Program-made: the position numbers and the translations under genes
Origin: Anaerolineae bacterium
Lineage (GTDB): Bacteria > Chloroflexota > Anaerolineae > Aggregatilineales > UBA2796
Direction: 5' to 3'
Assembly: GCA_019637615.1 (NCBI GenBank)
Contig: JAHBVJ010000013.1
Coordinates: 1-64,000, forward strand
Length of the DNA: 64,000 nt
The notes under the pieces: model-generated
The model's input: the letters and a program-made list of their open reading frames with translations, nothing else
Databases searched by the model: none
Told to the model about the DNA's origin: nothing
Part shown: piece by piece, positions 54,248-63,502 of the stretch
How the letters are laid out: every line of letters begins with the position of its first letter
Position numbering within the stretch: position 1 is the stretch's first letter

Positions 54248-54731
54248 CTACCGCCTCGCCAGCCTGCTTCGCCAACTGCCCACTCCGCGCCTCATCTACG
54301 ATCTTGGCTGCGGCGGCCTTGACGATGCCTTCACCTATCGCGCGCTGTGGCCCGCTGCGCAGATCGTCGGCCTTGATCGTGACCGCAACGCTTTACGTCA
54401 TGCCCAGCGCCGTGATCCCTCCCTGCTGCTTGTCGAAGCCAAGCTGACTGCCTTGCCTTTGCTCCCCCGCGCCGATCTCATCCTGATCCGCCATCCCGAT
54501 GTAGATCGCCATCCTGACGAATGGGCACACCTATTCGCCAGCTTACCCGCCCTACTGGTATCGGATGCCAACGTCTTAATCACCACTTACACCGCGCCCG
54601 AATTTGATCGCGTCCGCCGCTGGCTCCGTGACCGCTTGTTACCGCTGCCCATCAACGCCGCGACCTTAGAGGCAGTAGGCTTAGATGGACGGGATCGCTA
54701 TAATGGATATTTCAAATCGCGCGGCATCTAA
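54231..54731 (+). CDS. Methyltransferase-like Rossmann protein
   Basis: 166 residues starting inside the previous gene. LIYDLGCGGLDDAFTYRALWPAAQIVGLDRDRNALRHAQRR gives a class I SAM-binding motif, with the acidic strand-2 end GLDRD. The segment DLILIRHPDVDRHPDEWAHLFASLPALL replaces the usual motif IV. It is shorter than most methyltransferases (166 against about 220 residues), lacking C-terminal strands, so catalytic activity is uncertain. Co-transcribed with AroK and AroB. Confidence 0.72.
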   Translation: MNTRINYRLASLLRQLPTPRLIYDLGCGGLDDAFTYRALWPAAQIVGLDRDRNALRHAQRRDPSLLLVEAKLTALPLLPRADLILIRHPDVDRHPDEWAHLFASLPALLVSDANVLITTYTAPEFDRVRRWLRDRLLPLPINAATLEAVGLDGRDRYNGYFKSRGI

Positions 54732-54761
54732 CTTTTCTGCGTAACCCATCGCGGGGGCGAC

Positions 54762-55313
54762 GTGAGCAACAGCGGCACGACGAGCGAGAATTTCGCCAAC
54801 ATCATCTTGTGTGGCTTCATGGGCACGGGCAAATCGACCATCGGGCGCATCGTGGCCTCACGGTTGGGCTGGCAGTTTGTGGATACCGATCAGGTGATTG
54901 AGACGCGGCAGGGCAGAACCATCCGCGAAATCTTCGAGGGCACGGGTGAAGATGCCTTCCGCCAGCTCGAAACCGACCTCTGCAAAGAACTGGCGACATG
55001 GACGAATCATGTCGTCGCGACGGGCGGCGGCATTGTCCTCCGTCCCGAAAATCGCGATCTCCTGCGGCAGGCTGGCATGGTCATCTGCCTCGAAGCCTCC
55101 GCTGAAGAAATCTTCCGCCGCTTACAGCACGCCACCAACCGTCCTCTGCTTTCCAGCCCCGATCCGCAGCAGCGCATCCGGGAACTGCTCGAAGCGCGTG
55201 CGGAAGCGTACGGATCGTTACCTTATCATCTCAACACGGCGGGCTGCAAGCCGAGCGATACAGCCAATCTTGTCATCCGCCTGTGGAAATCACGCAGTAG
55301 GAAGCATCCATGA
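54762..55313 (+). CDS. aroK: Shikimate kinase
   Basis: 183 residues, GTG start at 54762 with GGGGGCGA just upstream. IILCGFMGTGKSTIGRIVASRLGWQFVDTDQVIE has Walker A (GFMGTGKST) and the shikimate-binding DTD. GEDAFRQLETDLCKEL and VVATGGGIVLRPENRDLL (GGG) follow, then the lid region ATNRPLL. It phosphorylates shikimate at O3 in the aromatic amino-acid pathway. The stop overlaps the aroB start (ATGA, 55310-55313), so the two are translationally coupled. Confidence 0.95.
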   Translation: MSNSGTTSENFANIILCGFMGTGKSTIGRIVASRLGWQFVDTDQVIETRQGRTIREIFEGTGEDAFRQLETDLCKELATWTNHVVATGGGIVLRPENRDLLRQAGMVICLEASAEEIFRRLQHATNRPLLSSPDPQQRIRELLEARAEAYGSLPYHLNTAGCKPSDTANLVIRLWKSRSRKHP

Positions 55314-56368
55314 CTCCTCATTCTCAAATCATTCCAGTCCAAGCGCCTAACGCTGAATATTCGATCTATGTTGGCTCCGGCTGGCTCGATGTCCTGCCCG
55401 ATCTCTTGGCGCAGCGGCTCCTCAATGGCAAAGTGGCCTTCGTCACCAACAGTACCCTCGCTCCGATTTACGGCGACAAATTGCGTCAGAGCGTCCCCGG
55501 CTCCGTCGTGATCAGCGTGCCAGATGGGGAACAGCACAAAACGTTGGACACCGTGCGCACGCTCTACGACAGCTTTCTCGCGGCGGGCTTGGATCGCAAA
55601 GCGATCATCATCGCCTTCGGTGGTGGCGTGATCGGGGATATGGTCGGCTTCGCGGCGGCGACCTATTTGCGCGGCGTGGCCTTCATCCAGATTCCCACCA
55701 GCTTGCTCTCGATGGTCGATGCCAGCGTCGGCGGCAAAGTCGGCGTCGATCTGCCGCAGGGCAAAAATCTGATCGGCGCGTTCAAGCAGCCGGAGATGGT
55801 CATCATCGATACCGATGTGCTCACCACCTTACCTGACACTGAATGGCGCTGTGGCATTGCGGAGGTCGTCAAAGCGGGCTTGCTGCGCGATACCTCGCTG
55901 CTAGATGCCAAAATCTACACGCGCGAAAACGCCGTCGAGTTCATCTCCAAGGCCGTCAAATTCAAAGTGGACATCGTGCAGGAAGACCCCTACGAAAATG
56001 GTGTCCGCGCTATCCTCAACTTGGGGCATACCTTCGGGCACGCGGTGGAAGCCGTCAGTCAGTTCCAATGGCGGCATGGCGAAGCCGTCGCGCTCGGTCT
56101 GGTCGCGGCGGCGCGCCTCTCGCAGGTACACGGCCTGTGCGAACCGAATCTCCCCTATCGCGTCGAGAGTTTGGTCAAATCGCTCGGCCTGCCCACACGC
56201 TACAAGGGGTATGCCTCCGCCGACATCCGCGCCGCCATGAACACCGACAAAAAGCGCAGCGCCGGACGGATGCGTTACATTCTGCTGCGTGCTCCCGGCG
56301 ATCCCGTGATCGTCAGTGATGTGCCCGACGCCAAGGTGATCAGCGTGCTTGACTCGCTCCGCGAATAA
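55310..56368 (+). CDS. aroB: 3-dehydroquinate synthase
   Basis: 352 residues, normal length. VSVPDGEQHKTLDTV (as VISVPDGEQHKTLDTV), AFGGGVIGDMVGFAAATYLRGVAFIQIPTSLLSMVDASVGGKVGVD and LNLGHTFGHAVEA are the classic NAD- and zinc-binding blocks. The metal ligands are Glu in GIAEVVKAG and the His residues of LNLGHTFGH and WRHGEAV. It converts DAHP to 3-dehydroquinate, the second step of the shikimate pathway. It is last in the operon; the tRNA-Leu promoter lies 27 bases downstream. Confidence 0.96.
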   Translation: MTPHSQIIPVQAPNAEYSIYVGSGWLDVLPDLLAQRLLNGKVAFVTNSTLAPIYGDKLRQSVPGSVVISVPDGEQHKTLDTVRTLYDSFLAAGLDRKAIIIAFGGGVIGDMVGFAAATYLRGVAFIQIPTSLLSMVDASVGGKVGVDLPQGKNLIGAFKQPEMVIIDTDVLTTLPDTEWRCGIAEVVKAGLLRDTSLLDAKIYTRENAVEFISKAVKFKVDIVQEDPYENGVRAILNLGHTFGHAVEAVSQFQWRHGEAVALGLVAAARLSQVHGLCEPNLPYRVESLVKSLGLPTRYKGYASADIRAAMNTDKKRSAGRMRYILLRAPGDPVIVSDVPDAKVISVLDSLRE

Positions 56369-56394
56369 CCGTGATTTTGCCCGAAAATCAGGGC

Positions 56395-56423
56395 TTGACA
56401 GGTAGCGCGTTCCTGCCTACAAT
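56395..56423 (+). promoter_or_regulatory. Promoter of tRNA-Leu
   Basis: TTGACA (56395-56400), 17-base spacer, TACAAT (56418-56423), 18 bases before the tRNA. Confidence 0.8.
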
Positions 56424-56441
56424 ACGCTCCACAATGAATGA

Positions 56442-56525
56442 GCCGAAGTGGCGGAATTGGCAGACGCGCTACGTTCAGGGCGTAGTGGCCTTAAGGTCGT
56501 GTGGGTTCGACTCCCACCTTCGGCA
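56442..56525 (+). tRNA. tRNA-Leu (anticodon CAG)
   Basis: 84 nt class II tRNA. Acceptor GCCGAAG pairs with CTTCGGC, anticodon stem CTACG/CGTAG with loop TTCAGGG (anticodon CAG, codon CTG), a long variable arm (TGGCCTTAAGGTCGT) and T arm GTGGG-TTCGACT-CCCAC. Discriminator A; CCA is not encoded. Confidence 0.94.
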
Positions 56526-56530
56526 CACAG

Positions 56531-56557
56531 AAAAAGCGACAGTAATTGTCGCTTTTT
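56531..56557 (+). terminator. Intrinsic terminator of tRNA-Leu
   Basis: AAAAAGCGACA (56531-56541), loop GTAAT, TGTCGCTTTTT (56547-56557) with one more T. Confidence 0.85.
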
Positions 56558-56705
56558 TGATGCCACATTAGTCAGATCATCATCCAATTTCATCAAAATA
56601 TTCGCGATATGAGGCTTGCTCCCGTACCTAGATCGACACACGGGGGTTGTAACCAATGATCCGCTAAAATATCTGCGCGGAAAACATTTTTTACTGCGAG
56701 TACCA

Positions 56706-58403
56706 ATGACCGATCAGCTCTCAACTACCACCGTGACCACCGTCAACCGAGCCTGCTTCAAACGCATGGTAGAGGGCGGTCTGGCATGGTTCGAACGACA
56801 CTACCAGATAGTCAACGACCTCAACGTCTACCCCGTGCCCGATGGTGACACTGGCACCAACATGCTGCTAACCCTGCGCGAAGCCTACCGCCGCATGAAT
56901 GAAACAGGCGGCGGCGTGCGCGAACGTGCCCTCGCATTGGCGGACGGTGCGGTGAATGGCTCCAAAGGCAACTCCGGCACGCTGCTTTCGCAGATGTTTG
57001 ATGGCTTCGCTAAATCGCTCACCAACGGCGAAGACATCGACGCCGCAGGACTGGCGCGCGGCCTCCGCGAAGCAGTACGGTCAGCTTATAAGGCACTGCA
57101 AAACCCCGTCGAAGGCACGATCCTGACCGTCGCCCGTGAGATCGCGGAAGAAGTCGAATCCGTCGCCAAGACAACCTCCGATCTGAAGAAAATCTTGGAA
57201 CACATCGTAGAGCGTGGCACCATCTCCGTTGCCCGCACGCCCGATCTGCTGCCCAAACTCAAGCAAGCCGGTGTGGTGGATTCAGGTGGACGCGGCCTCG
57301 TCTACTTCTTCGAAGGGATGCTGCGGGTAGCGCGTGGCGAAGCCCTCCCCATGACCGCGCCTAGCTCCAACGGACATTCTGCGCCAACAGCGGCACTCCC
57401 TGCCAGCCAGCGCGCGATGCACGACACGCTCAAGTCTGATGACGAGCGCGGTTATGGCTACGACGTGCAGTATGTCGTGCGCGGTCAAAACCTGAACGTC
57501 GATCAGATTCGCCTCGATATCGCCGCGATGGGCGACTCGATGGTCGTGGTGGGCGACGAATCCCGCGTCAAAGTGCATATCCATGTCCATGATCCCGGCG
57601 TGCCGATCAGCTACGGTATCAAGCTCGGCGTCATCACCGATGTTGTGGTCGAGAACATGCAAGAGCAATTTGAGGACTACGTGGAGCGTCATGCTGCCCT
57701 CCCCCCTTCGGAACTTGAGATCGGTGCCGACGATCTCGCCGTGATTGCGGTTTCTCCCGGCGAAGGGCTGGCGCATGTTTTTAAGGATACCGGCGCGGCG
57801 GTTGCCATCAGCGGTGGGCAAAGCTCTAACCCCAGCGTAGCTGATTTCCTCGCGGCGATGGATCGCGTTCCCGCGCAGAAGTTCATCTTGCTGCCCAACA
57901 ACAAAAATGTCGTGCTGACGGCAGATTTAGCCGCCAAGCAAGCTGCCAAAACGGGAAAACAGGTCACGGTTGTGCCCACCACCAGCATCCCGCAGGGGTT
58001 AGCCGCCATGTACGCCTTCTCTCCGCAAGGTGAGCTAGAGCAAGTCACCGCCGAGATGATCGCCAATTTCCCGACCATCACTACGGGCGAAATTACGCAG
58101 GCGACGCGTACCGTGCAGCTAGATGGCGTCGATGTCAAAGAGGGGCAGTTCATCGGCCTTGTCAACGGTAAACTCGTGATCTCTAACAACGAGCTGCGCC
58201 CGCTGATCCTCGGCTTGCTGGAGCGCATGAACGCCAGCAGCGCGGAGATCATCACTCTCTATTATGGCGAGATGGTCACCGAGGACGAGGCGCAGGAATT
58301 AGCGACATGGCTCAGTGAAACCATCAGCCGCGATGGTCTACCCGAATTCATCATCCACTACGGCGGGCAGCCCTACTACGAATACATCCTGAGCGCCGAA
58401 TAA
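56706..58403 (+). CDS. DAK2/YloV-type fatty-acid kinase-like protein
   Basis: 565 residues from ATG 56706; an earlier in-frame start would add 30 residues of non-family sequence. The N-terminal DhaL-like kinase domain has LNVYPVPDGDTGTNMLLTLREA (the Asp triad that binds Mg-ATP) and GSKGNSGTLLSQMFDGFAK. The middle has DSGGRGLVYFFEGML. The C-terminal half is DegV-like (AVSPGEGLAHVFKDTGAAVAISGGQSSNPSVADFL, ILLPNNKNVVLTADLAAK). This is the FakA/YloV family, which phosphorylates fatty acids bound to a FakB carrier; no fakB is adjacent. Confidence 0.9.
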   Translation: MTDQLSTTTVTTVNRACFKRMVEGGLAWFERHYQIVNDLNVYPVPDGDTGTNMLLTLREAYRRMNETGGGVRERALALADGAVNGSKGNSGTLLSQMFDGFAKSLTNGEDIDAAGLARGLREAVRSAYKALQNPVEGTILTVAREIAEEVESVAKTTSDLKKILEHIVERGTISVARTPDLLPKLKQAGVVDSGGRGLVYFFEGMLRVARGEALPMTAPSSNGHSAPTAALPASQRAMHDTLKSDDERGYGYDVQYVVRGQNLNVDQIRLDIAAMGDSMVVVGDESRVKVHIHVHDPGVPISYGIKLGVITDVVVENMQEQFEDYVERHAALPPSELEIGADDLAVIAVSPGEGLAHVFKDTGAAVAISGGQSSNPSVADFLAAMDRVPAQKFILLPNNKNVVLTADLAAKQAAKTGKQVTVVPTTSIPQGLAAMYAFSPQGELEQVTAEMIANFPTITTGEITQATRTVQLDGVDVKEGQFIGLVNGKLVISNNELRPLILGLLERMNASSAEIITLYYGEMVTEDEAQELATWLSETISRDGLPEFIIHYGGQPYYEYILSAE

Positions 58404-58427
58404 AGTCAGTGCATTGCCATTAGAAAA

Positions 58428-58450
58428 GGGCTGCGCACACTGCGTAGCCC
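58428..58450 (+). terminator. Hairpin after the DAK2 gene
   Basis: GGGCTGCGCA (58428-58437), loop CAC, TGCGTAGCCC (58441-58450), one mismatch; shared with the convergent TetR gene. Confidence 0.6.
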
Positions 58451-58489
58451 CCAAATCGGTCACTGAGCCTGTACTTCGGATCGCCAGCC

Positions 58490-59134
58490 CTAATCCCGCG
58501 CTGACCGATTGGTATCCAACGTTTTCATGGCAGCCTCAACGACATCCGTTGACAATCCAAGCGCCTGCAAATTCCAGCGTGCCATGAACCGCCCGATCTC
58601 ATCGGCGCTGTTAGGCAAGTTTCCCGCCAACGCCGTCAACATGACTTGGAACAGCGCTCCCTGCCATGCCTGTGCGGCCAGTTCCGCATCGATTCCACGC
58701 ACGAATTCTCCATTGACGCGGAAGAAACGGCGCGCACGGTCAACGAAAAATTCCATCGCCCGTTCGCGCAGCGCTGGCTGATTGATCTCGATCAGCACGA
58801 TGCGGGCGACTTCCGGCTGCGCGAGGATCACCACCACGCCCATGTACACCGCCACCGCCAATTGACCGCCTCCAGTGGGTGTCGCGGCGATGGCGGCGTC
58901 AACGGTCTGCCCGATTTCTTGCATCTGCCCCTCGAATAGTGCCATCAAGATCGCGGCCTTGTCCGGGAAGTAAAAGTAGCAGTTGCCTATCGACGTGCCC
59001 GCTTTCGTCACGATCTGCTGCATCGTGGTGTTGGCGTACCCCTGTGTGGCGAACAGTGCCTGAGCAGCCGCCAGCAGCGCAGCCCGCATCTCTGCTTTAT
59101 GTTCGGTCATGGCGCGCGACGTTCGATAAGGCAT
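58490..59134 (-). CDS. TetR-family transcriptional regulator
   Basis: 214 residues from ATG 59134 with AGGAAG upstream; longer frames reach into the neighbouring hydrolase gene. The N-terminal helix-turn-helix reads RAALLAAAQALFATQGYANTTMQQIVTKAGTSIGNCYFYFPDKAAILMALFEGQ, a standard TetR domain. The C-terminal ligand-binding region (about 70-200) is unassigned. It begins 13 bases after the MBL-fold gene on the same strand, so it probably regulates that operon in response to the hydrolase substrate. Confidence 0.9.
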   Translation of the reverse strand: MPYRTSRAMTEHKAEMRAALLAAAQALFATQGYANTTMQQIVTKAGTSIGNCYFYFPDKAAILMALFEGQMQEIGQTVDAAIAATPTGGGQLAVAVYMGVVVILAQPEVARIVLIEINQPALRERAMEFFVDRARRFFRVNGEFVRGIDAELAAQAWQGALFQVMLTALAGNLPNSADEIGRFMARWNLQALGLSTDVVEAAMKTLDTNRSARD

Positions 59135-59147
59135 GGTTGCTTCCTGT

Positions 59148-60164
59148 CTACTGCCCATAGATGACTTCGCCAGTCTCGTGCTGGGCGGCGGGCGGCACAT
59201 AATGCGGATAAGTCCCGCGTTTGAGTGCCCACTGCGCATCAAAAGTGCGTGCTTCATAAGCGCGGATCGCTGCGATCTCGGTGCTTGAAAGCATACCGTC
59301 AGCGAAGGCCGTCGGGATCAAGTTCATTCCATAATCCGAATGATCATGGGTTGGTACGACGATCAGATCGGGCAGCGCATCCCGCAGCGCTCGAATCCGC
59401 TGAACGCTATCCACGTATTCCGCGACACGCTGTTCATTCCCCGGCACGAACGCGCGGACGTGCTCGACATCAAGGTGCCGCAGCGTATACAGCGCATCCG
59501 CCGCCAATAAGACATGATAGCCATCGGTCTTGATAATCACGCTGGCGTGCCCGCCCGTGTGCCCCGGCGTTGGCACCAACCGGATAGTGCCGTCTCCAAG
59601 CACATCATAACTCGAATCGAAGCTGTGGAACGCCTCTGACGAAAATTCAATCAACTTCCACCGCTGTACCATCGCGAAGGATGGCGCGTAGTAAGCCGGA
59701 AACAGCCCGAAGTAGTGCTGGTTGCGCAGCTCCCATTCCGCCTGTGGCAAGATCACCTCCGCGTGCGCGACATGGCGCAGCCCGCCAACATGATCCTCGT
59801 GCAAATGGGTGAGCACCACCCGTTGAATATCCTGACAGCGGTAGCCGTGCCGTTCAAGTTGGGCGGGCAGTTCCTGTGCATCGGTGAGCACATACTCGTC
59901 TTCATCCGTGACCACGCCCATGAATCCGTGATAGTACGCGTGGTGAGCATGAGCTTGGTCGCTGTTGATGCCCGTATCCACGAGGATCGGGCCAGCACTT
60001 GGGTGCTCTATCAGATACGCGGAAATGGGCACTAGCAGCGGATGCGCCTTGTCGGTGGCGAACCGGCGCAGCGCCCCGAATCCCGTCCAGCCGTCCAACC
60101 CACCGTAGAACTGTCCAAATGGCACCCTGGTGGAGCCAACCGTAAGCGGAAACACCTTGATCAT
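59148..60164 (-). CDS. MBL-fold hydrolase, lactonase-like
   Basis: 338 residues from ATG 60164 (AAAGG upstream). VVLTHLHEDHVGGLRHV is the zinc motif HxHxDH; VPTPGHTGGHASVII, LLAADALY and VVPTHDHSDY give the remaining ligands. ILVDTGINSDQAHAHHAYYHGFMG precedes them. The layout resembles AHL-lactonase/quorum-quenching enzymes, but the substrate cannot be fixed. Operon with the TetR regulator. Confidence 0.85.
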   Translation of the reverse strand: MIKVFPLTVGSTRVPFGQFYGGLDGWTGFGALRRFATDKAHPLLVPISAYLIEHPSAGPILVDTGINSDQAHAHHAYYHGFMGVVTDEDEYVLTDAQELPAQLERHGYRCQDIQRVVLTHLHEDHVGGLRHVAHAEVILPQAEWELRNQHYFGLFPAYYAPSFAMVQRWKLIEFSSEAFHSFDSSYDVLGDGTIRLVPTPGHTGGHASVIIKTDGYHVLLAADALYTLRHLDVEHVRAFVPGNEQRVAEYVDSVQRIRALRDALPDLIVVPTHDHSDYGMNLIPTAFADGMLSSTEIAAIRAYEARTFDAQWALKRGTYPHYVPPAAQHETGEVIYGQ

Positions 60165-60430
60165 GATGAAAACGCCTTTCTGCTTCTCCTGAAGCATAGA
60201 ATATCATTCTACAGTTCAGGATAAGGCTGTTTCCGTGCTATGTCCATCCGCCTTTGGTGACGAATGTATCCTTCTTTGGTCGGAGAGTTCTATAGGGGGC
60301 ATTTTACGCTCCACCGACTGGGCTGTACGGTGTCAGCAATCCAACGTAGGGTGTCATGACGCGCACCCCTACGCACTTCAGATGAGAATTTTGGTGAAAC
60401 GGAAGCTAGGGAAGTGAATTGCACTAGTTT

Positions 60431-60933
60431 TCAGTGGCGGTCTCGTTCTGCTGCCAGCACGATCTGAGACTTGGGCAGGTAGTAGACGATGTATTGAACA
60501 TGTGCCGCGAACGCCGAGCCAGCCTCAAACGTAATTGTGAATGCCAACCCGTTAATCCGCAATCGACTCCCTAGGCCGACATAACCGACATTGCGGGATT
60601 CTCCGCTGCTGACTGACACCGTGCCCCGCACGACCGCCACCTTGCCGATCCGCAGATCTTCAGACAGGCGCCACCAGCGCCACCCACCCATCCCTACAAA
60701 AAAACGCATCCTGCCGTCATAGCCACAAAGGGGAGCCATTGTCTCGGCTCTCTAGGCAATGACGTTATCGCTGCTGCGCCAAAGCCCCATGCCAGCAAGA
60801 CGGGCAGCACCATTGCCTCAAGCCGTATGCGCTTCAAACGATGGCGTTGTTGCTCCGAAATCAGACGATGCCGATTCGTCGCGAGGTCTTCAGGCGTAAA
60901 ATCCAACGCAAACATAAGTTGCTCATTAGCCAT
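60431..60933 (-). CDS. Small membrane protein split between two frames at a T7 run
   Basis: The first frame (60933-60694) encodes MANEQLMFALDFTPEDLATNRHR..., one membrane segment (VLPVLLAWGFGAAAI) and a second hydrophobic stretch ending VAMTAGCVFL, stop. The second frame (to 60431) continues VGMGGWRWWRLSEDLRIGKVAVVRGTVSVSSG..., which reads as the natural continuation. The join falls on a T7 run (60698-60704 on the plus strand as A7) that forms U_UUU_UUG followed at once by UAG. A -1 shift there gives one protein of about 166 residues. It may be programmed frameshifting, a one-base loss, or a sequencing error. No known family. Confidence 0.55.
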
Positions 60934-60983
60934 GTCGATTATTACCTACTGAATTTGAATAGAATGCGTTCCAGTCCGTCATC

Positions 60984-61385
60984 CTACTCGAACCATGCGC
61001 AAGCATCCCAATTGATTTCCAACAGATAACGACTGCCATTTCCCGAAACGCCAGTCTCTAGATACACGTCAAACGTGCCATACGGCGTTGCACTACCTCT
61101 GCAATAATTTCGGCGTGCATTGAATACACAGGTTGAATGCTGTTCAAAAAACTCCACAATCTTTTCAGGCGCATCTACCGACGTATAGTGTTCAGCCACA
61201 TAAGGTCTTGAGCCACCTAATCCAACCGTATTTTCCTGTATCAAGACCGCATTCGGATATATGAGAACTTCCGGTTTAGCCTTTACCATCTCACATTGAA
61301 TAAGGGTGGCGATTCCGCACGTTCCCAAGCACAAAAATAGGAAAATGAGGCTCAAGCCAACCACACGCAGACTTTTACGAACCAT
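60984..61385 (-). CDS. Membrane-anchored hypothetical protein
   Basis: 133 residues from ATG 61385, AGGAG about eleven bases upstream. SLRVVGLSLIFLFLCLGTCGIATLIQC is a single N-terminal anchor, possibly a lipoprotein signal (CGIATLIQC). The outer domain contains VDAPEKIVEFFEQHSTCVFNARRNYCRGS with two cysteines that could pair. No family recognised. It ends 51 bases upstream of the split membrane-protein gene on the same strand, so the two may share a transcript. Confidence 0.6.
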   Translation of the reverse strand: MVRKSLRVVGLSLIFLFLCLGTCGIATLIQCEMVKAKPEVLIYPNAVLIQENTVGLGGSRPYVAEHYTSVDAPEKIVEFFEQHSTCVFNARRNYCRGSATPYGTFDVYLETGVSGNGSRYLLEINWDACAWFE

Positions 61386-61961
61386 CTGAGCAGCACTCCT
61401 TTCCTTGACACCCCGTATGAGTCCCATTCGGGACTTAGTTCTCTCAGCCTGACACTTCAGTGTCGGGAGGCGCTGACAGGTCGGCATCACGCCATTTCGT
61501 CAAGTCCTTCTATAATTACTTCAACACCATCAGTATCTAGCGGCACTTCCTACCCGATTCTGTGTCCGCACCGCCACCCGCCTACCCTGATCTCAGTTCA
61601 TCCGATTTTCAATGATCCAAGGCACCGCCCCTATTTCACATTCGCCTTATTTCACTTCCGAACGTTTGATTTTTCTATCCGTAAAGTTTGTGTCTTATAA
61701 CTTGATTTTCGAACAATTTGTAGTATCCTATAAAACGTATGAATACGTATCCGAATTGATCGTCGCTGCTCCGACCTTCAATTGTCTATCGAGACTCTCA
61801 GCACACCTGTCTGTTACAAACACAACGCGACTTACCAACCAACCTTCATTCTCAATCAGTCGCCAATCAGCGCCAATAGCGTCCGCGTTCCCTATCACAG
61901 GGGCATCATCCTTGGCTCTACTAAGAACTAAGCACACGGCACTAAGCACGCTCTGCGCAGC

Positions 61962-62000
61962 CCTGTTTTCCCTGTTAAGCCCTGTTATTAGCCCTGTTCT
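61962..62000 (+). repeat. Tandem CCCTGTT units
   Basis: CCCTGTT occurs four times at irregular 10-15 base spacing. Short, of unknown role. Confidence 0.5.
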
Positions 62001-62221
62001 GACGGCTCAGAACGGCTCATTTGAGCGTAAAATCTGCCCGCTCTGTATTTTGCCTGTTATATCAGGGTTCCACACACCAATCGAAAGTAGCGAGGCATAA
62101 GTCCGTGATCAAAGCCAACCTTCCCCGCGCGTATTTTCGCTCCCCTATGACGCAGACAGGCCATGCTGCGCATGTGTCTTTGTCAACGACGACACCATCG
62201 GCACCCCGCACCGCCGCCCCG

Positions 62222-62265
62222 ATGATCCCTTGTGGAGCGTGGAACGGGATCATTGTAGGGATCAT
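62222..62265. repeat. 44-base dispersed inverted repeat, copy C
   Basis: ATGATCCCT (62222-62230) and AGGGATCAT (62257-62265) flank a core with AACGGGATC. Homologous to 25384-25427 in reverse orientation and to the half element at 9091-9110. Confidence 0.6.
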
Positions 62266-62465
62266 GCGTCCCCGTTCAACCAGCCGTCATCACAAAGCTA
62301 TCATGGTTTTACCGCTGCCAGCGCCGTCAATCCATGCGTGGCAAGCGCGAATCCGCCGGAATCCCGCGCCTTCGGCATTAGGCACGATTCCCACCTCGCT
62401 TAGGGCAGTCATGCTACTATTGATGGGCACAATTTCTGGCAAACGCACTACACGAAAGAATCAGC

Positions 62466-63452
62466 ATGAGCGAACGGGTGTTGGTCACAGGCGCGGGCGG
62501 TTTCGTATGCAGCCACATCGTCAACGGGTTGCTAGAAGCTGGCTACGATGTCATCGCGCTGGATCGTGCCTTCGACCCCACATGGGCGGATCGCTTCTAC
62601 AAATGGACTCGGCGCTTGGAGATTGTTCAGGGCGAGGCCAGCCGCTTACCCGCCGTCAAAGTCGATGCGCTGGTGCATGGCGTCGCTATCACCGCCAGTC
62701 CCGAACGGATCGGCATGACGCCCGAAGACTATCTGCGCGCCAACATCGAGACGACCTTGGCAGCGACCTCATGGGCAGATCGTCAGCAAGTGCCCCGCAC
62801 CATCATGATCAGCTCGGATGCTGTGTTCACGCAGTGGGTCACCGACCGGATGCAGAGTTTCCAGCCGCTGACCGAAGAAAACCACATCAGCCCGGACAGT
62901 TTGTTCGGAGTCGCCAAAGCCTTGATGGAGCAGTTAGTCGGTGTTCTCAATCTGAATCATCATCGGCGGCTGTTCGCGGTGCGCTTGAGCAACATCTACG
63001 GGCCATACGAAATCTCGCGTCCCACCCGTCCGCGCGTCAGCCGCATCGCCTCCATGATCCACGACGCCCTGACTCAGGAGCGGGTGATGGAATACGTGAG
63101 TTCGCCGCCCACCGACTGGACATATGCGCCGGACATCGGGCGCGCCATCGCGGCGATTCTAAAACTGCCGGACAATCAGTTTTTGCACTACGAGCTGTTG
63201 AATATCACGGCGGGGCAAACCTACACGCCGTTTCAGGTTGCCATGACCATCAAGGAGCAGTTACCAAACGTGGAAGTCAGCGTGCCCAATGTCGAGCATG
63301 GCGAACCGCTCGGCACGCGCATCTTGCATCGGCTGCCCCTCGCCAACGATCGCTTTGTCGAGGCGACGGGCTTCACAAATTGGACGAGCTTACACGACGG
63401 CATCGGGCAAACCATCGCGTGGATGCGCCGTCATCTCGAAACGCAGCGCTGA
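62466..63452 (+). CDS. NAD-dependent epimerase/dehydratase-like protein, altered active site
   Basis: 328 residues from ATG 62466. The start RVLVTGAGGFVCSHIVNGLLEAGYDVIALDR is the extended-SDR nucleotide loop, but the third glycine is Cys (GGFVC). MISSDAVF supplies the serine region, and SLFGVAKALMEQL aligns with the YxxxK motif with Phe in place of the catalytic Tyr. RLSNIYGPYE and YAPDIGRAIAAIL complete the fold. Without Tyr, oxidation at the sugar should be impaired, so it may be a binding or regulatory relative. It stands alone. Confidence 0.8.
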   Translation: MSERVLVTGAGGFVCSHIVNGLLEAGYDVIALDRAFDPTWADRFYKWTRRLEIVQGEASRLPAVKVDALVHGVAITASPERIGMTPEDYLRANIETTLAATSWADRQQVPRTIMISSDAVFTQWVTDRMQSFQPLTEENHISPDSLFGVAKALMEQLVGVLNLNHHRRLFAVRLSNIYGPYEISRPTRPRVSRIASMIHDALTQERVMEYVSSPPTDWTYAPDIGRAIAAILKLPDNQFLHYELLNITAGQTYTPFQVAMTIKEQLPNVEVSVPNVEHGEPLGTRILHRLPLANDRFVEATGFTNWTSLHDGIGQTIAWMRRHLETQR

Positions 63453-63502
63453 TTGATACGTTCCCCTCGTTTGTCTCTCGGCTGAGGGGAACGCGCTTCG
63501 CG

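Larger units (their letters stand above)
61386..62465. other. Repeat-rich intergenic region
   Basis: About 1.1 kb with no convincing gene (the plus-strand frame at 61612-62100 has no recognisable sequence). It contains CACTAAG-type repeats near 61920-61945, four CCCTGTT units (about 61962-62000) and the 44-base GGGATCAT element (62222-62265). Confidence 0.55.

Noticed and set aside
61612-62100. 162-codon plus-strand open frame
   Set aside because: Composed of Ser/Leu/Thr-rich translation of repeats, no domain, no good ribosome site.
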